DNA of 64,000 nucleotides, taken from contig NZ_AP018725.1 in NCBI RefSeq assembly GCF_003967195.1, positions 1,178,001-1,242,000 on the forward strand. The letters run 5' to 3'. The stretch comes from Sulfuriflexus mobilis. Its GTDB lineage: Bacteria > Pseudomonadota > Gammaproteobacteria > AKS1. Of the stretch, positions 27,021 through 35,476 are shown piece after piece. The position numbers were made by a program, and so were the translations under genes. Positions within the stretch are counted from its first letter, which is position 1; each line of letters starts with the position of its first letter. The notes beneath the pieces were generated by a model that was given only the letters and a program-made list of their open reading frames with translations, searched no databases and was not told the origin of the DNA.

Positions 27021-27797
27021 GTGAAGAGAATGATAGCAATAGGTTTAATTGGGCTAGGTATTGGGGGCTGTGCCGTTGATCCCATAAGTGACTATCTCCG
27101 CAATCATAACTATAAAGCCATTACACCCGTATCAGATGGTCACTATGTGGGGGGGATATATCCAAAGAACGACTTATCTGGTGCGCCTTTAATTTTGCTT
27201 ACAGATGTGCTCGATAAAAATAAGGCCATTGAGTACATGAATACGGTAAAAGGAAATTCAAGCCTAAGTACTGAAGCCGTAAATAAAACTTATGACATTG
27301 GTGCCGACGTGGAAATTATTGGCTATTTGGGCGCAACATTAAAGACGAATGGAATTAAGAAATTCAGTGTCAGGGCGTCAGGGGCTAAAGAGTATGTTTT
27401 ATCTCAGGCTAAATTTAAGCAATTATTGGACGATAAATATAAAAAACTTCTCGAAGGAAGTTCAGTAAATGGAAAATACTATGTTTACAGTTTGCTAAAG
27501 GTTGATTCACTCGAATATGAGTTTTTCAATGAAAATGACACAAAAATAGCGGTTGAGACATTGGAGAATTTAGAAGGTAAAATAAAAGCGAAAATTGGGC
27601 CTGAATGGAAAGTAACAAAAAATGCCAGCCTTATGTTTGATGAGCCACGATTTATTGGTTTCAGGGCTAAGAAAATACATACTGACGCATCGGGAAACGT
27701 TGTGCTTAAACGCGCACCTATTAATGACGACGGTCCTGGCGGTGAAGAACCACGGCCACACCCTGAAGGGCCAAATTGTTATAGAGACTGCCCTTGA
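27021..27797 (+). CDS. Lipoprotein of unknown function
   Basis: 258 residues from GTG 27021 with AAGGAG upstream. A short hydrophobic leader and lipobox GIGGC (Cys about residue 17) predict a lipoprotein. The body is mixed alpha/beta and Lys-rich without recognised motifs; it ends in a Pro/Glu-rich tail with two Cys. Low G+C against neighbours (many AAA, AAT and ATT codons) suggests recent acquisition. It lies between the methyltransferase remnant and an MFS gene and is followed by a strong hairpin. Confidence 0.65.
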   Translation: MKRMIAIGLIGLGIGGCAVDPISDYLRNHNYKAITPVSDGHYVGGIYPKNDLSGAPLILLTDVLDKNKAIEYMNTVKGNSSLSTEAVNKTYDIGADVEIIGYLGATLKTNGIKKFSVRASGAKEYVLSQAKFKQLLDDKYKKLLEGSSVNGKYYVYSLLKVDSLEYEFFNENDTKIAVETLENLEGKIKAKIGPEWKVTKNASLMFDEPRFIGFRAKKIHTDASGNVVLKRAPINDDGPGGEEPRPHPEGPNCYRDCP

Positions 27798-27821
27798 TTT
27801 TTCTTAATAATTAATTAAATC

Positions 27822-27854
27822 GGTCAGAGTGAACTATATTCATTCACTCTGACC
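27822..27854 (+). terminator. Hairpin terminator / GGTCAGAGTGAA repeat
   Basis: GGTCAGAGTGAA (27822-27833) and TTCACTCTGACC (27843-27854) form a perfect 12-base stem with a 9-base loop and a T-rich tail, 24 bases after the lipoprotein stop. The GGTCAGA core links it to the other repeats. Confidence 0.7.
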
Positions 27855-27998
27855 TCTTTAAGAAGAATTGTGAAGTAAAATACAGAATATTATTGCGTAA
27901 TGATAGCCTTCATTCTCCAGTACATACGCCAGCGACGTACACAAAAATACAGATTGATCAGTAAATTCTATAAACGCATCTTTATTTAGGCTCTCTTT

Positions 27999-29372
27999 TT
28001 GAAAAAATATGACTCGCATGATCAAGTCATTAACCGATCATTAAAACACTCGGTTCGTGATGGTGCCGCCTATGCGGTGATGTCCGGCAGTGCGGAAACG
28101 TATTTTTCGGCATTTGCGGTGTTCCTCAAGGCCTCCACTGCCCAGATTGGTTTTCTCGCGTCTGTACCCGCCTTGCTAGCCTCGTTTGCGCAGTTAGTCT
28201 CGGCCTGGCTGGGTCATGTCTTTGGCAAAAGAAAAGCCATTATTTTGATCGGCGCAAGCCTGCAGGCACTAATGTGGGTTCCAATGGCGATATTACTATG
28301 GTTGCCTGCGGATTATCAGGTAGAGGTCTTCATTACCTGCGTGATTCTGTATCACGCCTTTGGTAACCTGGCGGCACCGCAATGGTCGAGTTTAATGGGG
28401 GAATTGATTACTGAAAACAAACGAGGGCGTTTCTTCGCACGTCGTACACGCATCTCGAGTATGACCTCATTTCTGGCCTTAATCGCGGCCGGGACATTGC
28501 TCCATTATTTTGATAGCAATATGGCGACAAAAACAGGTTACTTGATCCTGTTCAGTGTGGCTTTTGTTGCCCGGCTGGTGTCTGTGTATCATTTGGCACA
28601 GATGTATGATCCCCCGGGGCATGTTGCGGCCATTGAGGTTCCCGTTGAAAAACTTACCTGGCGACAATTAAAAGAGTCTCGCTTTGCCGGTTTTTCCGTG
28701 TTTTTTTCAATTATGCAATTCAGCGTCGCCATAGGCTCACCGTTCTTCTCAATTTATCTGTTACGCGATCTTGGTTACAGTTATGTCGAGTTTATGACAC
28801 TTGCCGCGGCGACGGTATTCATGCAGTTTCTGACGCTGAATCGCTGGGGGCGCATCTCTGATATTTTTGGTAACCGGGTTATTCTTAGCCTCTGTGGTAG
28901 CCTGATACCCTTTGTGCCTTTTTTATGGCTATTCTCGCATAATTTTTATTATCTGCTTATCGTACAGGCCTTTGGTGGTGTGATATGGGCCGGCTTTACG
29001 CTAAGTGCCAGCAATTTTCTCTATGACCTGATCCCACAGAATAAACGTGCCACATACATGGCCGCACATAACGTGCTCGCCAGTATCGGAGTGTTTGCGG
29101 GTGCCCTGTTAGGGGGTATGATAGGCACGGTCTTACCCGCGACCTACATCGTGTTTGGTTATGAGCTCAATCTCGTCAGCCAGCTTTATAATGTGTTTAT
29201 ACTGTCTTTTGTATGCAGGTTGTTGACTTCCATAGGGCTTATTCCACGTTTAAAGGAAATTCGCCGTGTTAAACCCGTATCGGTCAGGCGTTTGATTTTC
29301 AGGGTTGTGCGTTTCAATCCATTGACGGGGCTGAATTTTGAGGTGATCAGCAGTCGCAGAAAATCATCTTGA
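27999..29372 (+). CDS. MFS transporter
   Basis: 457 residues with about twelve membrane segments. The loop after segment 2 reads GHVFGKRKAI, the MFS signature, and the equivalent in the second half is RWGRISDIFGNRVI. A hydrophilic central loop separates the halves. Substrate unknown. The most upstream start is TTG 27999; no good ribosome site is seen, so the exact start is uncertain. It ends about 70 bases before the methyltransferase gene. Confidence 0.8.
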   Translation: MKKYDSHDQVINRSLKHSVRDGAAYAVMSGSAETYFSAFAVFLKASTAQIGFLASVPALLASFAQLVSAWLGHVFGKRKAIILIGASLQALMWVPMAILLWLPADYQVEVFITCVILYHAFGNLAAPQWSSLMGELITENKRGRFFARRTRISSMTSFLALIAAGTLLHYFDSNMATKTGYLILFSVAFVARLVSVYHLAQMYDPPGHVAAIEVPVEKLTWRQLKESRFAGFSVFFSIMQFSVAIGSPFFSIYLLRDLGYSYVEFMTLAAATVFMQFLTLNRWGRISDIFGNRVILSLCGSLIPFVPFLWLFSHNFYYLLIVQAFGGVIWAGFTLSASNFLYDLIPQNKRATYMAAHNVLASIGVFAGALLGGMIGTVLPATYIVFGYELNLVSQLYNVFILSFVCRLLTSIGLIPRLKEIRRVKPVSVRRLIFRVVRFNPLTGLNFEVISSRRKSS

Positions 29373-29441
29373 GCATTCAGGAAAACATCAGTATCTTTAT
29401 TTAGATGCACGAATAACGGGAAGAACTCACTTATCCATCAT

Positions 29442-29963
29442 ATGAAACAGTCTACCGTCAGTATTGGCTTAATTAATCCGAAAAGTCCGGATAATGTCAG
29501 CTCGGTCATGCGTGCGGCGGGTAACTTTCGCATCGATAGTGTTTTTTATACCGGCAAGCGTTATCCACGGGCCTTGATGCGGAATCCGGATATCCCGGAT
29601 ATGCGTCGTAAGGTCGGCCAGGCTATTCCCCTGGAGGAAGTTACCTGTCTGATGGATGTTGCGTCAGCGAAGATGAAACTGGTCTGTGTTGAATTTGCTG
29701 AGAATGCCATCGCCTTGCCGGAGTATGAGCACCCGGAAAATGCCCTTTATATCTTCGGCCCCGAAGATGGCACGATTAGCCAGACAGTCATAGATAGCGC
29801 GGATGCAGTAGTTTATGTGCCGACAATAGGTTGCATGAATCTGGCCGCTACGGTGAATGTGACGCTTTATGATCGATTCGCGAAATCTTTTCAAGGCTTT
29901 GAAGACAATGTGCTTATTCGCCAAAGTCGGGATGTGAATAATAGATTAAAGGTTAGAGATTAA
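29442..29963 (+). CDS. TrmH/SpoU-family RNA 2'-O-methyltransferase
   Basis: 173 residues, the size of minimal SpoU-type enzymes. The three SPOUT motifs are visible: NPKSPDNVSSVMRAAGNF (motif 1), YIFGPEDGTIS (motif 2) and VPTIGCMNLAATVNVTLYDR (motif 3), forming the trefoil knot that binds S-adenosylmethionine. The target is a tRNA or rRNA ribose that cannot be named. In motif 1 the usual NVGS is NVSS, whereas the truncated duplicate at 26849 keeps the Gly. Cytoplasmic. It is followed 33 bases later by the exonuclease gene. Confidence 0.85.
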   Translation: MKQSTVSIGLINPKSPDNVSSVMRAAGNFRIDSVFYTGKRYPRALMRNPDIPDMRRKVGQAIPLEEVTCLMDVASAKMKLVCVEFAENAIALPEYEHPENALYIFGPEDGTISQTVIDSADAVVYVPTIGCMNLAATVNVTLYDRFAKSFQGFEDNVLIRQSRDVNNRLKVRD

Positions 29964-29996
29964 TTTAGCCTGGTTTGCAGGTTCAATAGGCCAAGT

Positions 29997-30878
29997 ATGA
30001 TGGATGAATGTATTAAACGACTCGAAGCTAGCGGTGATTACCGCATTATTAAGCGTTTCACGCCCGTTGCCGCTTACTGTGAGGCCAATGAGGCCCCAAA
30101 GCGGATCGGTATCTTTCTCGATACCGAGACCACCGGCCTCGATGTTGATACGGACAAGGTCATCGAGCTGGCCATGGTGCCGTTCGAGTTTGATGCGGCG
30201 GGGCACATCTATCGGTTATTACCTGAGTACAATGGGCTTAACGATCCGGGTATGCCTATCCCCGAGATTGCCCGGCAGATCACCGGCATTACCGATGAGA
30301 TGGTAAAGGGTCAGTCGATTGACGTTGAGGCGGTAAAAAAGCTCTTGTCTGAAGCGGCGATTGTGATCGCCCACAATGCACGTTTTGACCGGCCGTTTTG
30401 TGAAGCCTTATTAGAGGAGTTTAAAGACATCTCATGGGCGTGCTCGATTGCCGATGTTAACTGGCAGGAAGAGGGCATAGAAGGGGTAAAGCTGGAGTTC
30501 CTAGCCTACAAGTACGGTTTTTTCTTTGAAGGTCATCGTGCCACGATTGATTGTCAGGCCGGTATCGAAATCCTTTCGCGGCCCTTACCGATCTCGGGTG
30601 AGCGGGTGTTAAAACGCCTGCTGGAACATGCGCGGCGCACGGATGTGCGTTTATGGGCGGAAGGCGCACCCTTCGAAAAGAAAGATGACCTCAGAAAGCG
30701 TGGTTATCGCTGGAGTGCCGGCGAGAACGGCAAGCGCAAGGCCTGGTACAAGGATTTGCAGGAAGAGCAGCTCGAGGAAGAAATGCGCTATCTGAATGAA
30801 TTTATCTATCCCCGTGAAGTGGCTGAACTACCCATGGACCGGTTTACGGCGATGCTGCGGTATTCCAGTCGGGTTTAA
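29997..30878 (+). CDS. DnaQ-like 3'-5' exonuclease with C-terminal extension
   Basis: 293 residues. The DEDDh exonuclease core is complete: FLDTETTGLD (ExoI, Asp and Glu), IAHNARFDRPF (ExoII, Asp), and EGHRATIDCQAG (ExoIII, His and Asp). After about residue 205 an extra domain of about 90 residues (WAEGAPFEKKDDLRKRGY, WKAW-like Lys/Trp text) may bind nucleic acid. Probable role: trimming DNA or RNA 3' ends; no polymerase gene is adjacent. The start may be ATG 29997 or 30000. Confidence 0.88.
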   Translation: MMDECIKRLEASGDYRIIKRFTPVAAYCEANEAPKRIGIFLDTETTGLDVDTDKVIELAMVPFEFDAAGHIYRLLPEYNGLNDPGMPIPEIARQITGITDEMVKGQSIDVEAVKKLLSEAAIVIAHNARFDRPFCEALLEEFKDISWACSIADVNWQEEGIEGVKLEFLAYKYGFFFEGHRATIDCQAGIEILSRPLPISGERVLKRLLEHARRTDVRLWAEGAPFEKKDDLRKRGYRWSAGENGKRKAWYKDLQEEQLEEEMRYLNEFIYPREVAELPMDRFTAMLRYSSRV

Positions 30879-30915
30879 ATAAGCTGTTAATGGGGTTGGT
30901 GGAAAATACTCAACG

Positions 30916-31743
30916 TTATCGTTTTGTATTCACACACCGAATACCGTTCGACCCATACAGACTCGGATGTCCGGTAGGCGGCTTGGCCCAGCGACTTGAA
31001 CTGGTGAGTGCCTCGCTTTGTTCATCCCATGCGCCACCACGAATCACTTTTCGCACACCGGTTTTTGGTGCCGAGATATCTTGCGGGTAGATGTCACTAT
31101 GAGAAGTTGGCTCGTACCAGTTATTCACCCACTCGGCGACGCCGCCGTGCATATCGTATAAACCATAGGCATTGGCCGGTCTGCTGCCCCTTGACCAGGT
31201 TTGGTCATTGCCGCAGCCATCATATTCATCATTAATGAGGCCTTTGGTTTTTTGATCATCCATAATGGCGTGTTTGCAGGTCGCATCGTGATTGCCCCAG
31301 GGATAGCGGCTATTGGTGCCGGCACGTGCGGCCTTTTCCCATTCAGCCTCATAAGCGAGTCGGCCCCCACGCCATTGGCAGTAGCTATTCGCCTGTTGCC
31401 AGTCAACACAATTGAGTGGGTGGTTGTCTCGACCAGGGGCATCATAGTTACAGTAATGGTTGCGGTTGAAATCCTTCGGGTGGCTACACGCACCCGCTGT
31501 AACGCAGCGTCGATAATCCGCCACTGATGCCTCGTGGCGATCAATGCTGAATGTATCAACAAAAATCTCGACACCCCCGCGTGGGCCTTCGTCTTTCTGA
31601 CAATGATTATCTGCGGATGCGCAGCCCATATGAAAGCTTCCGGCAGGTATGCTGACCTGTTCAACAGCAGCGCTAGACTGACTATATAATGAGAGCAGTA
31701 GAATCAGTTTGAGTAAAATGAACGGGAGTCTTGCTACACTCAT
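30916..31743 (-). CDS. Exported SUMF1/formylglycine-generating-enzyme-like protein
   Basis: 275 residues with a signal peptide (cleavage near SSAAVEQ). The SUMF1 fold is clear: IPAGSFHMGC, DRHEASVADYRRC, HPLNCVDWQQANSYCQWRGG, EAEWEKAARAG, MHGGVAEWVNNW, RVIRGGAWD and GIRCVNTKR. In true formylglycine-generating enzymes the late motif RCAAR carries a catalytic Cys; here the aligned text is SSRWAK, so sulfatase activation is unlikely and no sulfatase gene is nearby. It may bind or modify another periplasmic component. ATG 31743 overlaps the TGA of an upstream ndh remnant (ATGA), and AAGGA sits about 9 bases before it. Confidence 0.85.
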   Translation of the reverse strand: MSVARLPFILLKLILLLSLYSQSSAAVEQVSIPAGSFHMGCASADNHCQKDEGPRGGVEIFVDTFSIDRHEASVADYRRCVTAGACSHPKDFNRNHYCNYDAPGRDNHPLNCVDWQQANSYCQWRGGRLAYEAEWEKAARAGTNSRYPWGNHDATCKHAIMDDQKTKGLINDEYDGCGNDQTWSRGSRPANAYGLYDMHGGVAEWVNNWYEPTSHSDIYPQDISAPKTGVRKVIRGGAWDEQSEALTSSSRWAKPPTGHPSLYGSNGIRCVNTKR

Positions 31744-31841
31744 TGGCAATTTTCCTTGCCTATTTTATTTCCCAGACGGGTGGCTAATTCAAGACCGCCG
31801 GCGCCGCCGACGACAATATGGTGTGGGGCCTTATCTGGCAT
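31740..31841 (-). pseudogene. N-terminal remnant of NADH dehydrogenase II (ndh)
   Basis: A 33-codon frame starts at ATG 31841 and reads APHHIVVGGAGGLELATRLG near its start, the FAD-binding N-terminus of type II NADH dehydrogenase (usual text IVIVGGGAGGLELAT.LG), with two residues missing from the glycine loop. It ends at TGA 31740-31742, overlapping the SUMF1-like start as ATGA. It has its own AAAGGA. The rest of ndh is absent. It could persist as a leader peptide that couples translation. Confidence 0.7.
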
Positions 31842-32036
31842 AGCCAAATGCATCCTTTTATGAAGTTGGCATCAATTATAGTACATAAGGTTCGAGGACA
31901 GGACAGCTGAAATCATCAAAAACCGGGAATTAAACGGGCAAGGTGATTGACTTAAAAGGACGTTGGCTTATTTCACGCAGTGAAATTAGCAGATGCGTTA
32001 TTCGAATGAATTTATGGCAGGCGAACAAATAAAACA

Positions 32037-32068
32037 AGGGTTAATTGAGGTATTCCCCAATTAACCCT
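32037..32068 (-). terminator. Rho-independent terminator of the small gene
   Basis: A perfect 11-base stem (AGGGTTAATTG 32037-32047, CAATTAACCCT 32058-32068). On the minus strand it is followed by TTGTTTTATTT, the expected T-rich tail, 30 bases after the small ORF ending at 32099. Confidence 0.8.
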
Positions 32069-32098
32069 CTGGCTTCCCCCCTGTAAAAATCAACGCGA

Positions 32099-32281
32099 TT
32101 ATTCACCGCACCATTGGTTCATGGAGCTTTCGTAAAGTGTTGCCTGCGATGGCTGGATCTCAGTATGCCTTAACGAGAGGCCCGGTGTGTCCGGGTGTGC
32201 TGAAAGGCCATAAGGCTCATAGTCATCATCGCTTGAGGTCAGAAGGTCGATGAAACTGCTGTAGTTGATTGAATTGTTCAT
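32099..32281 (-). CDS. Small acidic protein of unknown function
   Basis: 60 residues, Ser/Asp/Tyr-rich and acidic, with no signal peptide or membrane segment and no recognised family. Support for a real gene: a GAGGAG ribosome site about 10 bases before ATG 32281 and a clean Rho-independent terminator just downstream. The text NSINYSSFIDLLTSSDDD hints at a helical N-terminus followed by a disordered tail. It could be a small ribosomally made peptide precursor, but no modification genes are adjacent. Confidence 0.55.
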   Translation of the reverse strand: MNNSINYSSFIDLLTSSDDDYEPYGLSAHPDTPGLSLRHTEIQPSQATLYESSMNQWCGE

Positions 32282-32677
32282 ATCGCATTTCTCCTCTTCC
32301 GTGCTGGTTGACTAGACATTACGCGTGCTCGTTTACTTTGTTTCAAGTTTTGTGCCAGGTTTTAACAATTTTTTACTGTTGTAGGAAAACATTGCTAACC
32401 AATGGCTTAAAGGATTACACACTGCGCATGTGTGGTGATTTATGCGGTTAAGCTGCACCAGCCTGGCGCGGCGAGAACCAAGTTAGCGCACCGAGCCGCG
32501 TTTGCCGCAACGGTGGTGATGGATTACAAGGACGATCGCATTCAAAAACAATCACATGTGGTTGCTACGCCTGTTGTGGCACTTGGCATGCAACTTGAAT
32601 GTATTCGGCTATGAATACGTGCGCGCCTGTAATAGTACCACCTTCGTTGTACGCTGACAGGCCGGCAGGAGGCTAGT
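32282..32677. other. Gene-free region before gpmI
   Basis: No convincing gene. Short open frames (for example 32432-32614) lack a ribosome site and a family match. The region must hold the promoters of the small gene and of gpmI; CAGGAGG (32667-32673) is the gpmI ribosome site. Confidence 0.45.
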
Positions 32678-34264
32678 ATGGCAACAATTTCTGGTGTACC
32701 GCGACGTCCGGTGGTCCTGATCATCCTTGATGGCTACGGTATAAACCCGAGCAAACTGAACAATGCGGTGTACGAGGCACCGACACCACGCCTGGATGAT
32801 TATTTTTCCCATTATCCGCATACCTTGCTGAGTGCGTCGGGTCACGCGGTAGGCCTGCCTGACGGGCAGATGGGCAATTCTGAAGTCGGTCATTTGACAC
32901 TCGGTGCCGGGGAGATTATTCGCCAGGATATGGTGCGCATTAATGATGCCATTGTCTCCGGTGAGTTCTTTCACAACCCGACCCTGTTATATACGATCAA
33001 TAAGGCGAAACAGGCCAACCGCCCGATTCACCTGTTTGGCCTGGTCTCCGATGGCGGGGTACACAGCCATATTGATCATGTGTATGCCTTGATCGAGTCA
33101 TGTCGTCGTCACGGCGTCAAAATTCTGTTGCACATGATCACCGACGGTCGTGATACGCCGCCACAGTCGGCCCTGGTAGGGCTTGCCGCGCTGGAATCGC
33201 GACTGAACGCATCGGGGGGCGCGATTGCCAGTATCATGGGTCGCTATTACGCCATGGATCGTGATAATCGCTGGGACAGGACCGAGCTGGCCTGGCGCGC
33301 CATGGTCCTGGGCAAGGGCCAGGCGGCGGTCTCTGCCGAGACGGCCATCCGCGCCGCCTATGCGGCGGGCGATACCGATGAATTTATCCGGCCGATTTTG
33401 TTGCCGCCTTTCCAGCCGATCGAGCCAGGCGAGCAGGTCATTAGTTTCAATTTTCGCAAAGATCGTCCGCGGCAGATCGTGGCGGCATTGGGCAAGCGGG
33501 ATTTCAGCGGCTTTGACCGTGGCAATGCGCCATTGGCCGAGGTCACCTGCATGGTGCCATACAGTAAGCAGGATAATCTGCCTTACCTGTTTGAATCCGA
33601 ACACCCCGCGGCAACCCTGGGACAGGTGATCAGCACCCTGGGCCTGGCGCAGTTTCATTGTGCGGAAACGGAAAAATATCCACACGTCACGTACTTCCTC
33701 AATGGTGGTCGTGCGGAACCGTATTCGGGCGAGACCCAGTTACTCATCCCCTCACCGAATGTCTCGACCTATGACCTGAAGCCGCAAATGAGTGCTGCGG
33801 AAGTGGCCGATGGTGTGATCCAGGCAATTAGTAGCGGACGTTATGGTTTTATTGTGGTGAATTTTGCCAATGGCGATATGGTTGGCCACACGGCGAAACG
33901 GCATGCCATTTTGACGGCCATTAAAACCCTGGACAGAGAAGTGGGGCGTGTCCTGGATGCCGCGGTGGCCACAGGTTACTCGGTCGTGCTGACGGCGGAT
34001 CATGGCAACTGTGAGGAAATGGTCGATCCTCTCACCGGCGCACCGCATACACAACATACAACCTATCCGGTACCGTGCCTGATTATGGATGAGGTCAACT
34101 GGAAACTGTCTTGTGAATCCGGGTTATCCAGTATCGCGCCGACAGTGCTGGAGTTGATGGGTATTCAGCCGCCTGCGAGCATGACCTCGCCTTCACTGTT
34201 ACTGCAATCCTTCAAGCGTGAGGCGTGGAAGCAGGCGCCCGAAAACTTACAGGGCGTGGCCTGA
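32678..34264 (+). CDS. gpmI: 2,3-bisphosphoglycerate-independent phosphoglycerate mutase
   Basis: 528 residues, a little longer than the usual 510-515. The alkaline-phosphatase-like phosphatase part carries VLIILDGYG at the start, the phosphorylated Ser in GNSEVGH (Ser68) and TADHGNCEEM with HTTYPVP near the end as metal ligands. The insert domain has ITDGRDTPPQS and RYYAMDRD.RW. It interconverts 3- and 2-phosphoglycerate using Mn2+ in cytoplasmic glycolysis and gluconeogenesis. CAGGAGG precedes ATG 32678. It stands alone. Confidence 0.97.
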   Translation: MATISGVPRRPVVLIILDGYGINPSKLNNAVYEAPTPRLDDYFSHYPHTLLSASGHAVGLPDGQMGNSEVGHLTLGAGEIIRQDMVRINDAIVSGEFFHNPTLLYTINKAKQANRPIHLFGLVSDGGVHSHIDHVYALIESCRRHGVKILLHMITDGRDTPPQSALVGLAALESRLNASGGAIASIMGRYYAMDRDNRWDRTELAWRAMVLGKGQAAVSAETAIRAAYAAGDTDEFIRPILLPPFQPIEPGEQVISFNFRKDRPRQIVAALGKRDFSGFDRGNAPLAEVTCMVPYSKQDNLPYLFESEHPAATLGQVISTLGLAQFHCAETEKYPHVTYFLNGGRAEPYSGETQLLIPSPNVSTYDLKPQMSAAEVADGVIQAISSGRYGFIVVNFANGDMVGHTAKRHAILTAIKTLDREVGRVLDAAVATGYSVVLTADHGNCEEMVDPLTGAPHTQHTTYPVPCLIMDEVNWKLSCESGLSSIAPTVLELMGIQPPASMTSPSLLLQSFKREAWKQAPENLQGVA

Positions 34265-34284
34265 TCAGCCAGAGGACCAGTTTC

Positions 34285-34317
34285 TAATAGGGGTATATTT
34301 TAGAATAAAAGGGGCGT
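34285..34317. repeat. AATAGGGG...ATAAAAGGGG repeat, second copy
   Basis: TAATAGGGGTATATTTTAGA then ATAAAAGGGGCG. It matches the pattern at 24966-24995, with AGGGG near each end and AT-rich sequence between. It lies just after gpmI. Confidence 0.4.
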
Positions 34318-34354
34318 CTAATACGAATTAAAGTAAAAGCCGTAGGTTGAGACC

Positions 34355-34591
34355 ATGCCCTATAAGAATCTTATGGCACTCCCCGAGGGTGTCAGGAAGA
34401 ATCTCCCCAAACACGCCCAGGAGATTTACCTGGCAGCCTTCAATCATGCCTGGGAAGAATATCGTGACCCCGAAGACAGACGTGGCAAGGCCTCTCGAGA
34501 AGAGGTGGCGCACAAGGTCGCCTGGGCTGCTGTCAAGCAGCAATACGAAAAGCAAGATGATACATGGCACCGCAAGAAGAAAGAGGATTAA
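34355..34591 (+). CDS. ChaB family protein
   Basis: 78 residues. The text LPEGVRKNLPKHAQEIYLAA, then FNHAWEEYRDP and HKVAWAAVKQQYEK, matches ChaB (about 76 residues in E. coli), a small helical cytoplasmic protein named from the chaABC cation-transport locus; its biochemical role is not established. No chaA is nearby. It is preceded by TAGGTTGAG, a weak ribosome site, and ends about 50 bases from the convergent MBL gene. Confidence 0.85.
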   Translation: MPYKNLMALPEGVRKNLPKHAQEIYLAAFNHAWEEYRDPEDRRGKASREEVAHKVAWAAVKQQYEKQDDTWHRKKKED

Positions 34592-34642
34592 AAAGGCTTA
34601 CAGGAAGTCCAAATTAATCATTGCCCTTGAATCACGACTTGC

Positions 34643-35476
34643 TCAAATATGGCTATATTTGATGCTATGCTGGGTGCCGTCTGTTTCAAAAATAATGTGG
34701 TAGTGCTCGTCGGTACGCAGATAGGTACGCGGTTGCTGCTCCAGGTCGTCTATGACGCTCTGGTGCGGATGACGGAAAGGGCGGATATGGCTGCTGATGC
34801 CGAGTACCGCCTGATTATCCAGTTGTCCGATCCAGGGGCAGCTGCCATGGGAGAAATAGCCATTTTCCGAACCATGGTGGGGCACCTTGAAGAAACGCGT
34901 ATTCGCGGGAATGTCTGCGGCGATGCTGTCCCAGACTTCTGCCTCTGCATCACCGGTCAAGACGACCGCGTCGTTACCCAGGTATAAGGCGAGCACGACG
35001 GAGTTGTTGTTTTCATTCTCCGGCAGCAGGTTTTCCTCAGGCCATAACACCTCCACGTGTACATCGCCGAGTGCCGGCAGTGTTTGCAGCTGGTCGACAT
35101 GCTGGTAGCGCATGCCTTTATTCGGCCCGTAGCGCTTGGCGTAGCGCAGCAGGTCGGAGAAAAACAAGGCCGTGTTCTGGGACTTGGGGTAGCAGAACCA
35201 GTCAGTACCGAAATCTTGCAGGACCTTCTTCAATCCCTGCCCGTGGTCGGCATGCACATGGGATAATAACACCCAGTCAAACAGGTTCTCATCAACCGGG
35301 AAACGGACGTCACGGCGCTCGAAAAAGCGTTTCAGGAAGATGTAAGAGGATCGGTAGTTGGCGGTGTCATTGGAGTCTATGAGGGCAAAGTGTGCCTCGC
35401 CGCTGTCTGTATAGGACTCGATGAGGATCGAGTCACCCCAGCCGACGTCAATGAGGTTAATCCGTAACAGGCTCAT
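34643..35476 (-). CDS. ComEC/Rec2-like MBL-fold hydrolase
   Basis: 277 residues made of one metallo-beta-lactamase domain like the C-terminal domain of ComEC, without the membrane part. Motifs: INLIDVGWGDSILIES at the start, LLSHVHADHGQG (HxHxDH), VVLTGDAEAEVW, KVPHHGSENG, and a late HPHQSVIDDL. Soluble members of this group occur in accessory and defence-type gene sets, and some act on nucleotides or nucleic acids. Its ATG overlaps the stop of the upstream gene by 4 bases (35473-35476), so the two are translated together. Confidence 0.82.
   Translation of the reverse strand: MSLLRINLIDVGWGDSILIESYTDSGEAHFALIDSNDTANYRSSYIFLKRFFERRDVRFPVDENLFDWVLLSHVHADHGQGLKKVLQDFGTDWFCYPKSQNTALFFSDLLRYAKRYGPNKGMRYQHVDQLQTLPALGDVHVEVLWPEENLLPENENNNSVVLALYLGNDAVVLTGDAEAEVWDSIAADIPANTRFFKVPHHGSENGYFSHGSCPWIGQLDNQAVLGISSHIRPFRHPHQSVIDDLEQQPRTYLRTDEHYHIIFETDGTQHSIKYSHI

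Noticed and set aside
30916-31743. Formylglycine-generating enzyme for sulfatases
   Set aside because: The Cys of the RCAAR motif is missing and no sulfatase gene is nearby; only the fold is supported.
32432-32614. 60-codon plus-strand frame before gpmI
   Set aside because: No ribosome site, no family match, and no terminator; unlikely to be a gene.
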